Positions 1 to 6,955 of a stretch of DNA of 7,950 nucleotides are shown piece after piece. Position 1 is the first letter of the stretch. Each line of letters starts with the position of its first letter. The translations under genes and the position numbers were made by a program. The DNA lies in NCBI GenBank assembly GCA_025964295.1, contig JAOPZD010000204.1, positions 1 through 7,950 on the forward strand, in the 5' to 3' direction. The notes under the pieces were generated by a model. That model saw only the letters and a list, made by a program, of their open reading frames with translations. It was not told the origin of the DNA and did no database searches. The DNA comes from Conexibacter sp. (GTDB taxonomy: Bacteria > Actinomycetota > Thermoleophilia > Solirubrobacterales > Solirubrobacteraceae).

Positions 1-1208
1 ATCGACCTTCGCGAGGTTGAGCTGGCCAGTGACAGCCTCAGCGACCAGCGCTTCCCGATAACTCATCAGCACGTTGCCGAGGTCGCGATATTCAGTGACG
101 AGCTGATCGGGAACTCGTCGCTCATCAGCGATCCGTGCAACTAGGTGACGTTGCTCATCGAGGGCAATGTGAGGAAGGGTCAGGTCCTTGACCAGTCCGT
201 GATTCAACTTGGGCATTGAGCTCGAGGAGCCAGCGGCGGAGGCCTTGATCTCTTCGCGGACGCGCTGAGATCCAAGTGCAAGTGCGACGTACTCCGCATC
301 CCAGGAGCCCGTGTTGATCTTCAGCCGGTAGAGCAAGTCGGACAGCATGAGTTTGGGACCAACCTGACGCACCACCGCGCAGCTACCGACGAGGTCGCGG
401 GTATTGGCTCGCGACATGAGGACGTCACCTACACGCACCTCAAGTTCGGGTCGCGGACTCAAGTCCGCGGACAGCGCTTTGTGTTCATCGCGGAATCTTC
501 CGCCATTCACGCACCCGAGCTTGAGGACACCCCATTCGCCAGAGCCGACATTCCGGTCGTCGCACACTGGGCTCCAGCCTTGCTCAATCCCGAGCAACGC
601 GAAACGAAGGCGGCAGCGAGATTCGGCCAGCGTCATGGCATCGAACATCGCGGCAACTGTGCGGGCTACCGCATCCCGTGCTTCTTCGAGTTCGTGCGTT
701 AGTTCATCAATCCGCGCGCACTCACGGTCGAGGAAGTCCGCAATGCGTACCTGCTCCTTGAGCGGTGGTACGGGTTCCGGAGGTTCAAGATTCCGTCGAC
801 GGCCAGCCCGGGCTGGGCAGCAGCGACCGAGTACTGCCCGAGGTCCATTGCCGCGAACAAATGCGCAAGCCAACGAGGATCCGTCCCGCTCGCGGGAGCC
901 GCTACGACAGCGTGCTCTGACGCCCAGAATCTTCCTCGGACCAAATGGACGTTGCCGCACAACGCACCTTGCCGGCCGATGAGCACAAAGGTCCCGTCAT
1001 GCGTCCAATCGCCGCAACGTCCTCGGAGACCATTCCCCCCGTAAACCGGGAACTCGCCAGAGTCGGTGAGCTCCTCGGCCGTGATTCCTTCACCGCTGCG
1101 CATTGAGCAGCACCGCTTGATGGGAGCAACCTCCCAGCCGGGTGGGAGCTGCGCTGGCCAGGGCAGATGCGTGGACCTGCGAGCTGCGAAAAGCGTATCC
1201 CACGTCAC
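1..1208 (-). pseudogene. hsdS: Type I restriction-modification specificity subunit HsdS, frameshifted and cut by window edge
   Basis: HsdS supplies sequence recognition for the type I methyltransferase and restriction complex. The GTG start at 1208 overlaps the hsdM stop (GTGA), and GAAGAGG lies 7 bases upstream. In the first frame residues 1-144 form target-recognition domain 1, from LPPGWEVAPIKR to QPGLAVDGILNLR. The frame then runs into unrelated sequence and stops at 699. From about 777 the next frame restores the expected protein: PVPPLKEQVRIADFL and a helical central spacer, then a second recognition domain (GEWGVLKLG, VRVGDVLMSRANTRDLVGS), then LPHIALDEQRHLVARI and a closing helical region ending VTGQLNLAKVD at base 1. 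Both halves are intact HsdS sequence, so one base appears to be lost around 777-779. Restored length would be slightly over 400 residues, normal for the family. The lesion could be a real inactivation, a phase switch or a sequencing error. The second half has visibly less GC-rich third positions than hsdM. Confidence 0.85.
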
Positions 1209-3208
1209 ACGAGCACCTCTTCAAGCAGCTGGCGGATCCGCGCCTCGCGTTGCCGCAGTTCGGTCTTGATCTCTTCGCTGGGTCGCGGCGGCGTGTAGCT
1301 GTAGAAGACTCGGGTGAACGGGATCTCGTAGCCAACCTTGCCAACTGGGTCAGCGACCCAGGCGTCGGGTACATGCGGGTGCACCTCGCGGGCAAGGTAG
1401 TCGTCGACGTCCTCGGTGAGCGGGACGTTTTCGGTGTCGCGTAGCCCCGTGTCGGCCACGACCTTCCCCTTGGCATCTAGGGTCGTCTCGGCATCCGGAT
1501 CACGGACCATGCAGCGGGCCGCGAGCGCCTTGAGCAGCGGCGCGCCCGGCTTAGCGATGCCAGCCGCAACGAGCGTCCCCTTGAGCAACAACCGACACGC
1601 ATGCTCTGACTCGAAGGTTTGCGCGGGAAGTACCTCAAGCCCGGTGATGGCAGTCGCACGCGCCGCGTCGTCAAGCTTGGCAAGTGTTTTATCTTCGGCC
1701 AGTCCAGACCAAGTGCCCGCACCGATCTCCCAACGCGCGCGGAGCGGTCGGTCGACGGTAATGGTGCGGTAGCCGAAGTGCTCAACTGGGACGAGCTTGA
1801 CGAGATCGCCTTCTTCAAGGGCGCCGTGCAGGCGTGTGATCGAGGAAATGTGGTCGTCGTTGAGCATGCGGCGCTTCTCGCCGAGGCTCTTACGCATCTT
1901 CGTCCACTGCCCGCGAGCGTCGATGAGCTGCACGACGCCTTGTCGTTCGGGACTCTTACGGTTGGACAGCAGCCACACGTAGGAGGCGATGCCGGTGTTG
2001 TAGAAGAGCTGCTCGGGGAGTGCCACGACTGCTTCGAGCAGGTCGTTCTCGAGCACGTAGCGGCGGATCTCCGATTCGCCAGAACTGGCCGCGCCGGTGA
2101 AGAGCGGCGAGCCGTTGTGGACGATGGCGACGCGGCCGCCGCCTTTCTCGGGCTCGCGCATCTTGGAGATCAGGTGAAGCAGGAAGAGCAGCTGACCGTC
2201 TGACTTGCGCGGCAGTCCAGGACCAAAGCGGCCGTCAAAGCCGTGAGTCTCGTGTTCCTCGCGGACGGTCTCCTCAACCTTGGACCAGTCCACGCCGAAG
2301 GGCGGGTTGGCGATGGCGTAGTGGAAGCGTTCCCCGCGGTGACCGTCCTCCGACAGTGAGTTGCCGTGAACGATATGGGTGGCGTTCTGGCCCTTGATGA
2401 GCATGTCGGCCAGGCAGATGGCGTAGGACTCGGGGTTGAGCTCCTGGCCGTAGAGGAGGACCTCAGCGCTCGGGTTGTATCGGTGGATCTGCTCCTCCGT
2501 CTCCGACAGCATCCCGCCGGTTCCGCAGGCGCAGTCGAAGACCTGCCGGCGGACGCCGGGCTGACGGAGAACGTCCTCGTCGCCGTCGAGCAGCAGGTTG
2601 ACCATCAGCCGCACGACCTCTCGCGGGGTGTAGTGCTCGCCGGCCGTCTCGTTGGAGGCCTCGGAGAAGCGCCGGATGAGCTCCTCGAAGATCGCGCCCA
2701 TGTCCGCGTTCGAGACCCGGTCCGGGTGCAGGTCGACCTCACAGATGCGCCCGATGACCTTGTAGAGCAGGTTGGCGTTCTTCAGCCGGTCGATGTGCGT
2801 GTCGAACTCGAACTTGTCGATGGCCTGCCTGGTGAGGGCTGAGTAGCCGTCGATGTAGGCACGGAGGAGATCGGCGATGTTGCCCGGGTCGTCCAGTAGC
2901 TGATGGAAGCGCAGGCGGTGGCGGTTGAAGAAGTCTTGGCCGGCGGCCGCACGAAGCGCCAGCTCGAGGTTCTCCACGCCGGCGGCCTCCAGCTTCGCCG
3001 CCTGCTCGATCACCGCGTCGCGGGTCGGCTCCATCATCTGGTCGAGGCGGCGCATGACGACCAGCGGCAAGATGACCTTGCCGTAATCAGCCTGCTTGTA
3101 GTCGCCGCGGAGAAGCTCGGCTACGCCCCAGATGAGGTTCGCGTGATTTCGGACGTCGGCGCTCATTGCGCCGTCCGTTCGCCGGTCGGCGTCGTCTTGA
3201 TCTGCCAT
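1205..3208 (-). CDS. hsdM: Type I restriction-modification DNA methyltransferase subunit HsdM (N6-adenine)
   Basis: HsdM is the S-adenosylmethionine-dependent N6-adenine methyltransferase subunit of a type I system; it works with HsdS to protect host sites. The 667-residue product has the N-terminal helical HsdM domain (NHANLIWGVAELLRGDYKQ, residues about 21-39). The SAM-binding motif I is DCACGTGG (225-232), and the catalytic motif IV is NPPF (301-304) within IANPPFGVDW. GEHYTPREVVRLMV (190-203) is also typical of HsdM. The C-terminal 300 residues are longer than in the classical EcoKI type but common in this subfamily. I chose the ATG at 3208 because GGAAGG sits 6 bases upstream; an in-frame GTG at 3259 would add 17 residues without such a site. 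The stop codon overlaps the hsdS start by four bases, so the two are probably translationally coupled. No frameshift or missing motif was seen. Confidence 0.96.
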   Translation of the reverse strand: MADQDDADRRTDGAMSADVRNHANLIWGVAELLRGDYKQADYGKVILPLVVMRRLDQMMEPTRDAVIEQAAKLEAAGVENLELALRAAAGQDFFNRHRLRFHQLLDDPGNIADLLRAYIDGYSALTRQAIDKFEFDTHIDRLKNANLLYKVIGRICEVDLHPDRVSNADMGAIFEELIRRFSEASNETAGEHYTPREVVRLMVNLLLDGDEDVLRQPGVRRQVFDCACGTGGMLSETEEQIHRYNPSAEVLLYGQELNPESYAICLADMLIKGQNATHIVHGNSLSEDGHRGERFHYAIANPPFGVDWSKVEETVREEHETHGFDGRFGPGLPRKSDGQLLFLLHLISKMREPEKGGGRVAIVHNGSPLFTGAASSGESEIRRYVLENDLLEAVVALPEQLFYNTGIASYVWLLSNRKSPERQGVVQLIDARGQWTKMRKSLGEKRRMLNDDHISSITRLHGALEEGDLVKLVPVEHFGYRTITVDRPLRARWEIGAGTWSGLAEDKTLAKLDDAARATAITGLEVLPAQTFESEHACRLLLKGTLVAAGIAKPGAPLLKALAARCMVRDPDAETTLDAKGKVVADTGLRDTENVPLTEDVDDYLAREVHPHVPDAWVADPVGKVGYEIPFTRVFYSYTPPRPSEEIKTELRQREARIRQLLEEVLV

Positions 3209-3214
3209 CTCATG

Positions 3215-3220
3215 CCTTCC
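3215..3220 (-). promoter_or_regulatory. Ribosome binding site of hsdM
   Basis: On the minus strand GGAAGG lies 6 bases before the ATG at 3208. This good Shine-Dalgarno match decides the hsdM start in favour of 3208 over the in-frame GTG at 3259. Confidence 0.7.
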
Positions 3221-3223
3221 ACG

Positions 3224-3243
3224 GTGCGTCACACGTGACGCAC
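3224..3243. promoter_or_regulatory. 20-bp palindrome just upstream of hsdM, candidate operator
   Basis: GTGCGTCAC and its exact reverse complement GTGACGCAC flank a 2-base spacer. The element sits 16-35 bases ahead of the hsdM start, between its ribosome binding site and the upstream XRE regulator gene. The two-fold symmetry with 9-bp arms fits a dimeric repressor site. The obvious candidate ligand is the XRE protein encoded directly upstream, but nothing in the sequence proves it. A hairpin in the hsdM leader is the alternative reading. Confidence 0.55.
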
Positions 3244-3288
3244 TCGACGCTGTTCTCACGTCCGATCCGCCGAGGCGGAGGTCGCATC

Positions 3289-3317
3289 ATCCTGTTGATA
3301 CCTGACACGGACCGCAA
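3289..3317 (-). promoter_or_regulatory. Weak candidate promoter for hsdMS
   Basis: On the minus strand TTGCGG (3317-3312) is separated by 17 bases from CAGGAT (3294-3289). The spacing is right but both hexamers match the sigma-70 consensus only about half-way. It lies in the 152-base gap between the regulator and hsdM, upstream of the 3224-3243 palindrome. Read-through from the regulator gene is an equally good explanation for hsdM expression. Confidence 0.2.
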
Positions 3318-3360
3318 CAGCGGCTCCCCGTTCGGCTGGTCACGGGCTCAGCGATGGTGT

Positions 3361-3672
3361 TCAGTGCTTCTTGCGGGCGAGCTTCATGTCACGAACCTTT
3401 GCGACGCGCGACGCGCCTGGCGGTTTGGCGGCATCGGCCCGGAACGACGTCCACTCCCAGTCCCCGTCGACGAGATCATCGAGGGTCACGCCAAGGACGA
3501 CTGCGCAGTTGCGCATCACCCGAAGATCCACACGGTAGGCGGGCTCACCAGGCTGGCGTCGCTTTTCGATCTTCCCGATGGTGCGCCGCGAGGTCCCAAC
3601 CAGCACGGCCAGCTGCTCAGGCGAGAAACCTTTTTGCTCGCGTAGAAGCGCGAGCATGCTGGGGTGGCGCAA
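3361..3672 (-). CDS. XRE/Cro-family helix-turn-helix transcriptional regulator
   Basis: A small DNA-binding protein of 98 or 103 residues. Near the N-terminus it has the pattern LLREQKGFSPEQLAVLVGTS followed by RRTIGKIEKRR, which is the XRE-type helix-turn-helix with its recognition helix. A second conserved portion, VMRNCAVVLGVTLDDLVDGDW, completes the five-helix domain, and the C-terminus is basic (VAKVRDMKLARKKH). The frame is closed by a TAG at 3693-3691. The start is either TTG at 3672 or ATG at 3657; neither has a clear ribosome binding site, so the message may be nearly leaderless. The gene lies 152 bases upstream of hsdM on the same strand, and a 40-bp palindrome sits directly in front of it. 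By position and size it resembles a controller (C) protein of restriction-modification systems, which bind their own promoter; that role here is inference. Confidence 0.85.
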   Translation of the reverse strand: MRHPSMLALLREQKGFSPEQLAVLVGTSRRTIGKIEKRRQPGEPAYRVDLRVMRNCAVVLGVTLDDLVDGDWEWTSFRADAAKPPGASRVAKVRDMKLARKKH

Positions 3673-3699
3673 GTCGGCGATAACGCCAACCTAACCACA

Positions 3700-3739
3700 T
3701 CGGACGCTTCGTTCCGAGTTCTCGGAACGAAGCGTCCGA
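3700..3739. promoter_or_regulatory. 40-bp near-perfect palindrome between divergent transcription units, candidate operator
   Basis: The 19-base arm tcggacgcttcgttccgag (3700-3718) is followed by two bases (tt) and then by its exact reverse complement (3721-3739). It lies 28-43 bases upstream of the two possible XRE starts on one side and 38 bases upstream of gene A on the other. This is the only non-coding stretch between the two divergent units, so a bound regulator could act on both. The arms are longer than a single XRE dimer site needs, so paired dimers are possible. Alternatives are a cruciform, a recombination site or a palindromic mobile repeat. I saw no second copy in the window. Confidence 0.7.
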
Positions 3740-3769
3740 GCCCTTCCACCGAAGCTCGTCCCGGATCTA

Positions 3770-3789
3770 GTCAGGACATGACTCCTGAC
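3770..3789 (+). promoter_or_regulatory. Inverted repeat enclosing the start codon of gene A
   Basis: GTCAGGA (3770-3776) and TCCTGAC (3783-3789) are exact reverse complements with a 6-base spacer that contains the ATG at 3778-3780. In RNA this could form a short hairpin holding the start codon in its loop, and in DNA it could be a small operator. The AGGA lies only one base before the ATG, too close to work as a normal ribosome binding site. Confidence 0.4.
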
Positions 3790-4428
3790 CTTTCCCCCGC
3801 CGCCGCCGAGTTCAACGAACTCCTGCCGCGGCTCACCGCCGACCCGGACGGCCACCCCGACATCCTGGAGATCGCGGCCGCCGTCGCTACCACCTCCAGG
3901 GCGCTCTTCCACCCCGACGACGACAGCACCCCGGACTACTTCCGGGCCAGCATCTTCGGAGAGCCGGTCCTTCGCCCTTCGCACGCGGTAGCGCGGGCCT
4001 CAAGCCAGCTCCCGATGGAGATTCACCAGCCCGTGCTGTTCCGCGTGGCACTCGCGGAGTACGCGCCCATTCCCGCAGCCGTCGGCAGGGAAGCGTGGAA
4101 AGCAGCTTTCGTCGTGCCGAGCCTGCATGCCCAGGACGGGCCGTGGCGGCCACTGGGCTTCGGCCGGCACCTCGCAGATTTCGGTGTCGCCCGCCTCCTG
4201 GCCGTCACCCTCGGCGGCTTGGTCTGGTCCGACGACGTCGGCGAGTCGGTGTCGGTTGTTGTCGATTTGCCGCACGTGCAGGGCGAACGTGTGTTCGCTT
4301 TTGTTCCGTCCGGATGGTGTCGGAAGCTTCCTTCCGACAACGACCTCCACTCCATGTCCCGCATGAACACGAACATCCCGCAGCCCCCGACCACGGACGA
4401 CGATGGCGCCGTCGGCGGTGGGTTCTGA
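3778..4428 (+). CDS. Hypothetical protein, first gene of a DDE-transposase-linked operon (gene A)
   Basis: I do not recognise this 216-residue protein. Codon third positions are almost all G or C up to about 4240, which supports real coding. The product is soluble-looking, with no signal peptide or clear membrane segment. It has an acidic N-terminal third, a central WKAAFVVPSLHAQDGPWRPLGFGRH stretch split by positions 107-131, a hydrophobic ARLLAVTLGGLVW segment (about 137-149) and a low-complexity tail rich in T, D and G. The ATG at 3778 is preferred because the open frame before it crosses the 40-bp palindrome and the regulator gene. The stop overlaps the gene B start as TGATG, which points to coupled translation. 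The last 180 bases also carry a LexA-type box and a hairpin, and bases 4240-4330 have less GC-rich third positions. Gene A is therefore probably overprinted by a control region for gene B. Confidence 0.7.
   Translation: MTPDLSPAAAEFNELLPRLTADPDGHPDILEIAAAVATTSRALFHPDDDSTPDYFRASIFGEPVLRPSHAVARASSQLPMEIHQPVLFRVALAEYAPIPAAVGREAWKAAFVVPSLHAQDGPWRPLGFGRHLADFGVARLLAVTLGGLVWSDDVGESVSVVVDLPHVQGERVFAFVPSGWCRKLPSDNDLHSMSRMNTNIPQPPTTDDDGAVGGGF
4267..4295 (+). promoter_or_regulatory. Weak candidate internal promoter for genes B to D
   Basis: TTGCCG (4267-4272, four of six consensus bases) is separated by 17 bases from TGTGTT (4290-4295, three of six). It lies inside the end of gene A and overlaps the LexA-type box at 4284-4297, which is where LexA usually acts. 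The match is weak on its own; the overlap with the box is what makes it worth noting. Confidence 0.25.
4284..4297. promoter_or_regulatory. Candidate LexA (SOS) box inside gene A, upstream of gene B
   Basis: The 14-mer CGAACGTGTGTTCG fits the CGAAC-RNRY-GTTCG consensus for LexA in Bacillus and actinobacteria at every position. The symmetry extends one base further on each side (G at 4283, C at 4298). It lies 130 bases before the gene B start, in a segment whose third codon positions are less GC-rich than the rest of gene A. LexA binding here would place the transposase-like gene and its downstream partners under DNA-damage control. Chance occurrence of such a palindrome in coding DNA is possible. 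Confidence 0.5.
4318..4339 (+). other. Nine-bp stem-loop before gene B
   Basis: TGTCGGAAG (4318-4326) pairs perfectly with CTTCCGACA (4331-4339) around the four-base loop CTTC. It sits 20 bases after the LexA-type box and 89 bases before the gene B start, within gene A. No run of T follows, so it is not a standard terminator. It could be a leader structure, an attenuator or a second protein-binding site. Confidence 0.5.
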
Positions 4429-6194
4429 TGCGCAGCCGCAGGCCGAAGCCCTTCGAAGCGAAGCTCCGCAAAGACCCGCTCGCCTACGACCGCCAGGTCC
4501 AGGTGTGGGCCGAGCGACTGCTCGGCGGGGTCGCCGCCGATCTCGACGACCCAGCCCACCGCGAGGCGCTGGAGTTCGTTCTTGCCGAGGTCTCGCGCCG
4601 CCGGCACGCCTCCGGGAAGACGGCAGCGCTGACCTTGCAGCAGCGGATCCAGGACTCCTTCCTCAAGCATCTTGAGCGCTACAGCCCCGTCTGCGCCGCC
4701 CCTGAGCTCGATGACGAGATGGAGGATCTACGCCTCGTGCTCGAGATGCCGCGCCTGCAGCAGCTGTGGTGCGAGTGGCCGGACCCGCCCCGCGGCCGGT
4801 CGGGCCCGGCCAGCAACTTCGGCTCCGCCAAGGCGACGCTCATCGTCTTCGGCTGGACGGAGGCCGGCGACCTTGAGGAGGCGTACCACCGCCTCTTCAA
4901 CCGCCCGCAGCTGCGGATCCTCTTCGAGTCTCTGGAGCGGATGCGCCACGGCCGTGCGGTTCCCCATCTGCCCGGCATGGGCGTCACGGCCGCGGAGCTT
5001 GAGATGAAGAGCTACCCGACCATCGCCCGGCAGCTGCCGCTTGTCGCGAACACGCTGCTGCCGCTCGTCGCCCAGTGCCGCATCGACCTGCTGCAGGAAC
5101 TTGCCGGCTACTTCCCCAACGCGCCCATCGGCGAGGTCCTGTCCATCGACGGCACCGACCACCCGTTGTGGATCCCGCAGCGCGGCTACGACAAGGACGA
5201 TCCCCGAGAGCAGGCGCTGCGCGACCGCGTCCCTAACGCTCGCTTCCGTGCCTGGGGCGAGGACAGCGCGGGCCCTGGCGGCAAGAAGGAGCTGAAGTCC
5301 GGCGACAAGGTCACCGTCAACGCGTTCAAGAAGAAGTGGCGTGGCGACTACGAGCTGCCGCTGTGCGAGCTCGTCACGGGCCTGCCGACCGTCCGCCACG
5401 CGCAGACCATCAACGAGCACTTCGCCCTCGTGCCGTTGATGAGCGACCTCTTCCGCCTCTACCCCTCCATCCCCCTGCAGATCGTTGCCGGCGACTCGGG
5501 TTTTGACTACGCCGCCTCCTACCGGCTGCTCACCGCCGGCTACGGGGTCCAGGGCTGCTTTGCGCTGCACGACGAGCGCGGCGACCAGCAGTTCCCGGAG
5601 GGCACCTCGAAGAACGGCAGCGTCTGGGGCACCGACTCTAAGGGTCGCCTGTACTGCGGCAAGTGCCGCAAGCCGATGGAGCTCCGCGAGCAGAACCTCT
5701 ACCCGCGCCGCTACAAGGTCGACGGCAAGGTGGTGCCTGACCCGGTAACCGGGGAGCTACTGAACCTGTTCCCCGGCAAGGAGAACGAACCCGACAAGCA
5801 CCGCGTGCGGGCCGAATGCCCTGAGCACGGTCGCCCCAGCGTCTCCATGTCAGCCAACTGGAAGCTGCTCGGCGGCCTGCCGCACTACCCGGAGGGCCGC
5901 CCTGACCTGTACGGCAAGCGCCTGGCGATCATGGCCCGCCGCTCGATGTCGGAGTGCTACAACGCCCGGCTGAAGACGGCTCGGCGACTGTGCACGAGCG
6001 GCCCGGATCGCACCCGCCACAACGACGAGCGCACTCTCAACGCGCTGCTGGAGGTCGCCGCGCTCAGCTTCGTGGCCCAGCAGGTCTACTCCGAGCGCTG
6101 CCTTCGCGGAATCCCCGGCCGCTTCGGGCTGCCCGCAACCGGCAGGACCCCGCCGTCCTCATCAGCCGTCGGTGCCCCGGAGGTCGCAGCGTGA
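4428..6194 (+). CDS. DDE transposase-like protein with an internal zinc finger (gene B)
   Basis: A 588-residue protein whose layout matches an RNase H-fold DDE transposase. The first aspartate is in VLSIDGTDHPLWIP (D241), the second in QIVAGDSGFDYAASY (D356), and the glutamate in RRSMSECYNARLK (E509), the usual E-x2-N-x2-LK pattern. A helical, charged N-terminal 230 residues may hold DNA-binding and dimer contacts. Between D356 and E509 lies C410-x2-C413 with C464-x2-H467, a probable zinc finger inserted in the catalytic core. The ATG at 4428 overlaps the gene A stop (TGATG), with GGTGGG five bases upstream. The stop overlaps the gene C start. The frame is undamaged and all three acidic residues are present, so it may be active, yet I found no terminal inverted repeats around it. 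The family assignment rests on motifs read by eye; I cannot name an IS family. Confidence 0.75.
   Translation: MRSRRPKPFEAKLRKDPLAYDRQVQVWAERLLGGVAADLDDPAHREALEFVLAEVSRRRHASGKTAALTLQQRIQDSFLKHLERYSPVCAAPELDDEMEDLRLVLEMPRLQQLWCEWPDPPRGRSGPASNFGSAKATLIVFGWTEAGDLEEAYHRLFNRPQLRILFESLERMRHGRAVPHLPGMGVTAAELEMKSYPTIARQLPLVANTLLPLVAQCRIDLLQELAGYFPNAPIGEVLSIDGTDHPLWIPQRGYDKDDPREQALRDRVPNARFRAWGEDSAGPGGKKELKSGDKVTVNAFKKKWRGDYELPLCELVTGLPTVRHAQTINEHFALVPLMSDLFRLYPSIPLQIVAGDSGFDYAASYRLLTAGYGVQGCFALHDERGDQQFPEGTSKNGSVWGTDSKGRLYCGKCRKPMELREQNLYPRRYKVDGKVVPDPVTGELLNLFPGKENEPDKHRVRAECPEHGRPSVSMSANWKLLGGLPHYPEGRPDLYGKRLAIMARRSMSECYNARLKTARRLCTSGPDRTRHNDERTLNALLEVAALSFVAQQVYSERCLRGIPGRFGLPATGRTPPSSSAVGAPEVAA
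6179..6183 (+). promoter_or_regulatory. Ribosome binding site of gene C, inside gene B
   Basis: A full GGAGG lies seven bases before the GTG at 6191. It is the best Shine-Dalgarno match in the operon and fixes the gene C start at the GTGA overlap rather than at earlier in-frame codons inside gene B. Confidence 0.75.
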
Positions 6195-6955
6195 GCGGCC
6201 AGCCAACGGTCCAGGAGTTCGTCGAGATCATCGACGAACTCGTCGACGGCTACGCCGACCACCTCCTCGGGTGTCCCATGCTCAGCCGGGAGCTGCCCTG
6301 CGACTGCGGCTACCGCGCCCTGCTCGGCCGTGCCGAACACGGGCGACAGGCCGCCGGAGCACCGCCGTGCCAGCACCCCGACACCACGTGGCATACCGGA
6401 GCAAGCGCGGCGGCTCGCCCTGGTGCTGAGTTCTGTCGCCGCTGCGGAGCCAGCCGACCGGACGCCGGCGACCCGTGGCGGCAGACAGGAAGCCCAGCGG
6501 GCCGGCCCATGGTCGTCTGGGTCTCCGACGAGGCGTGGGAGTCGGGACTCACGGAGGCGCGCGGCGTCTTCGTCTGGGGCGAGTTGCGGCGCCTGGTGCG
6601 CAGCGCACGCGAAGAGGTACGCAACGGCAACCACGAGCGAGCCGCCCGGCTGTTGACGTCGGCACGCTGCACGAGCCTGATCGCGCCAGACGCTCTCATG
6701 CCCGATACCCCGCACCCACCAGATGAGCTCGACGACGACGCTGCCGAACCTGGGTACGAGCGAGCCGCCGCCGATGCCCGGTGCCGCAGAGACGTCCAGG
6801 CGCACGAACCGTGCCGCCATCGCCGCTTCCAGTTCGTGCAGACCCCAGGGGTCGTGGCGGCCTGGGTCGGGTGGGAGCTCTGCCACGACTGCGGCGCGAC
6901 CCGCAGCGTCGACGGCGACCACACCGGAGCATGGCGACCGTCGGAGACCGTGTGA
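6191..6955 (+). CDS. Protein with duplicated CxH...CxxC zinc modules (gene C)
   Basis: This 254-residue protein is not one I can name. It carries two similar cysteine/histidine modules. Module 1 is C60-x-H62, twenty residues, then C82-x2-C85 in FCRRCGASR. Module 2 is C208-x-H210, twenty-one residues, then C231-x2-C234 in LCHDCGATR. Each would bind one zinc ion through three cysteines and a histidine, as in zinc ribbons or treble clefs that grip nucleic acid or protein. A further cluster, C28, C37 and C39, lies near the N-terminus. Between the modules is a segment with WVSDEAWESGLTEARGVFVW and a helix rich in arginine and glutamate (about 129-155), then an acidic linker. GTG at 6191 is well supported by GGAGG and by the four-base overlap with gene B. 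The stop in turn overlaps gene D. Context suggests an accessory DNA- or protein-binding partner of the transposase-like protein. Confidence 0.75.
   Translation: MSGQPTVQEFVEIIDELVDGYADHLLGCPMLSRELPCDCGYRALLGRAEHGRQAAGAPPCQHPDTTWHTGASAAARPGAEFCRRCGASRPDAGDPWRQTGSPAGRPMVVWVSDEAWESGLTEARGVFVWGELRRLVRSAREEVRNGNHERAARLLTSARCTSLIAPDALMPDTPHPPDELDDDAAEPGYERAAADARCRRDVQAHEPCRHRRFQFVQTPGVVAAWVGWELCHDCGATRSVDGDHTGAWRPSETV

Noticed and set aside
404..982. Plus-strand open frame of 192 residues over hsdS
   Set aside because: Composition is rich in R and S, and the minus strand reads as clear HsdS sequence throughout this stretch.
1619..2842. Plus-strand open frames inside hsdM (1619-2203, 2366-2842)
   Set aside because: They are antisense to hsdM, whose motifs and length are unambiguous.
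3166..3683. Plus-strand frames across the XRE gene
   Set aside because: The minus-strand XRE helix-turn-helix pattern explains this region.
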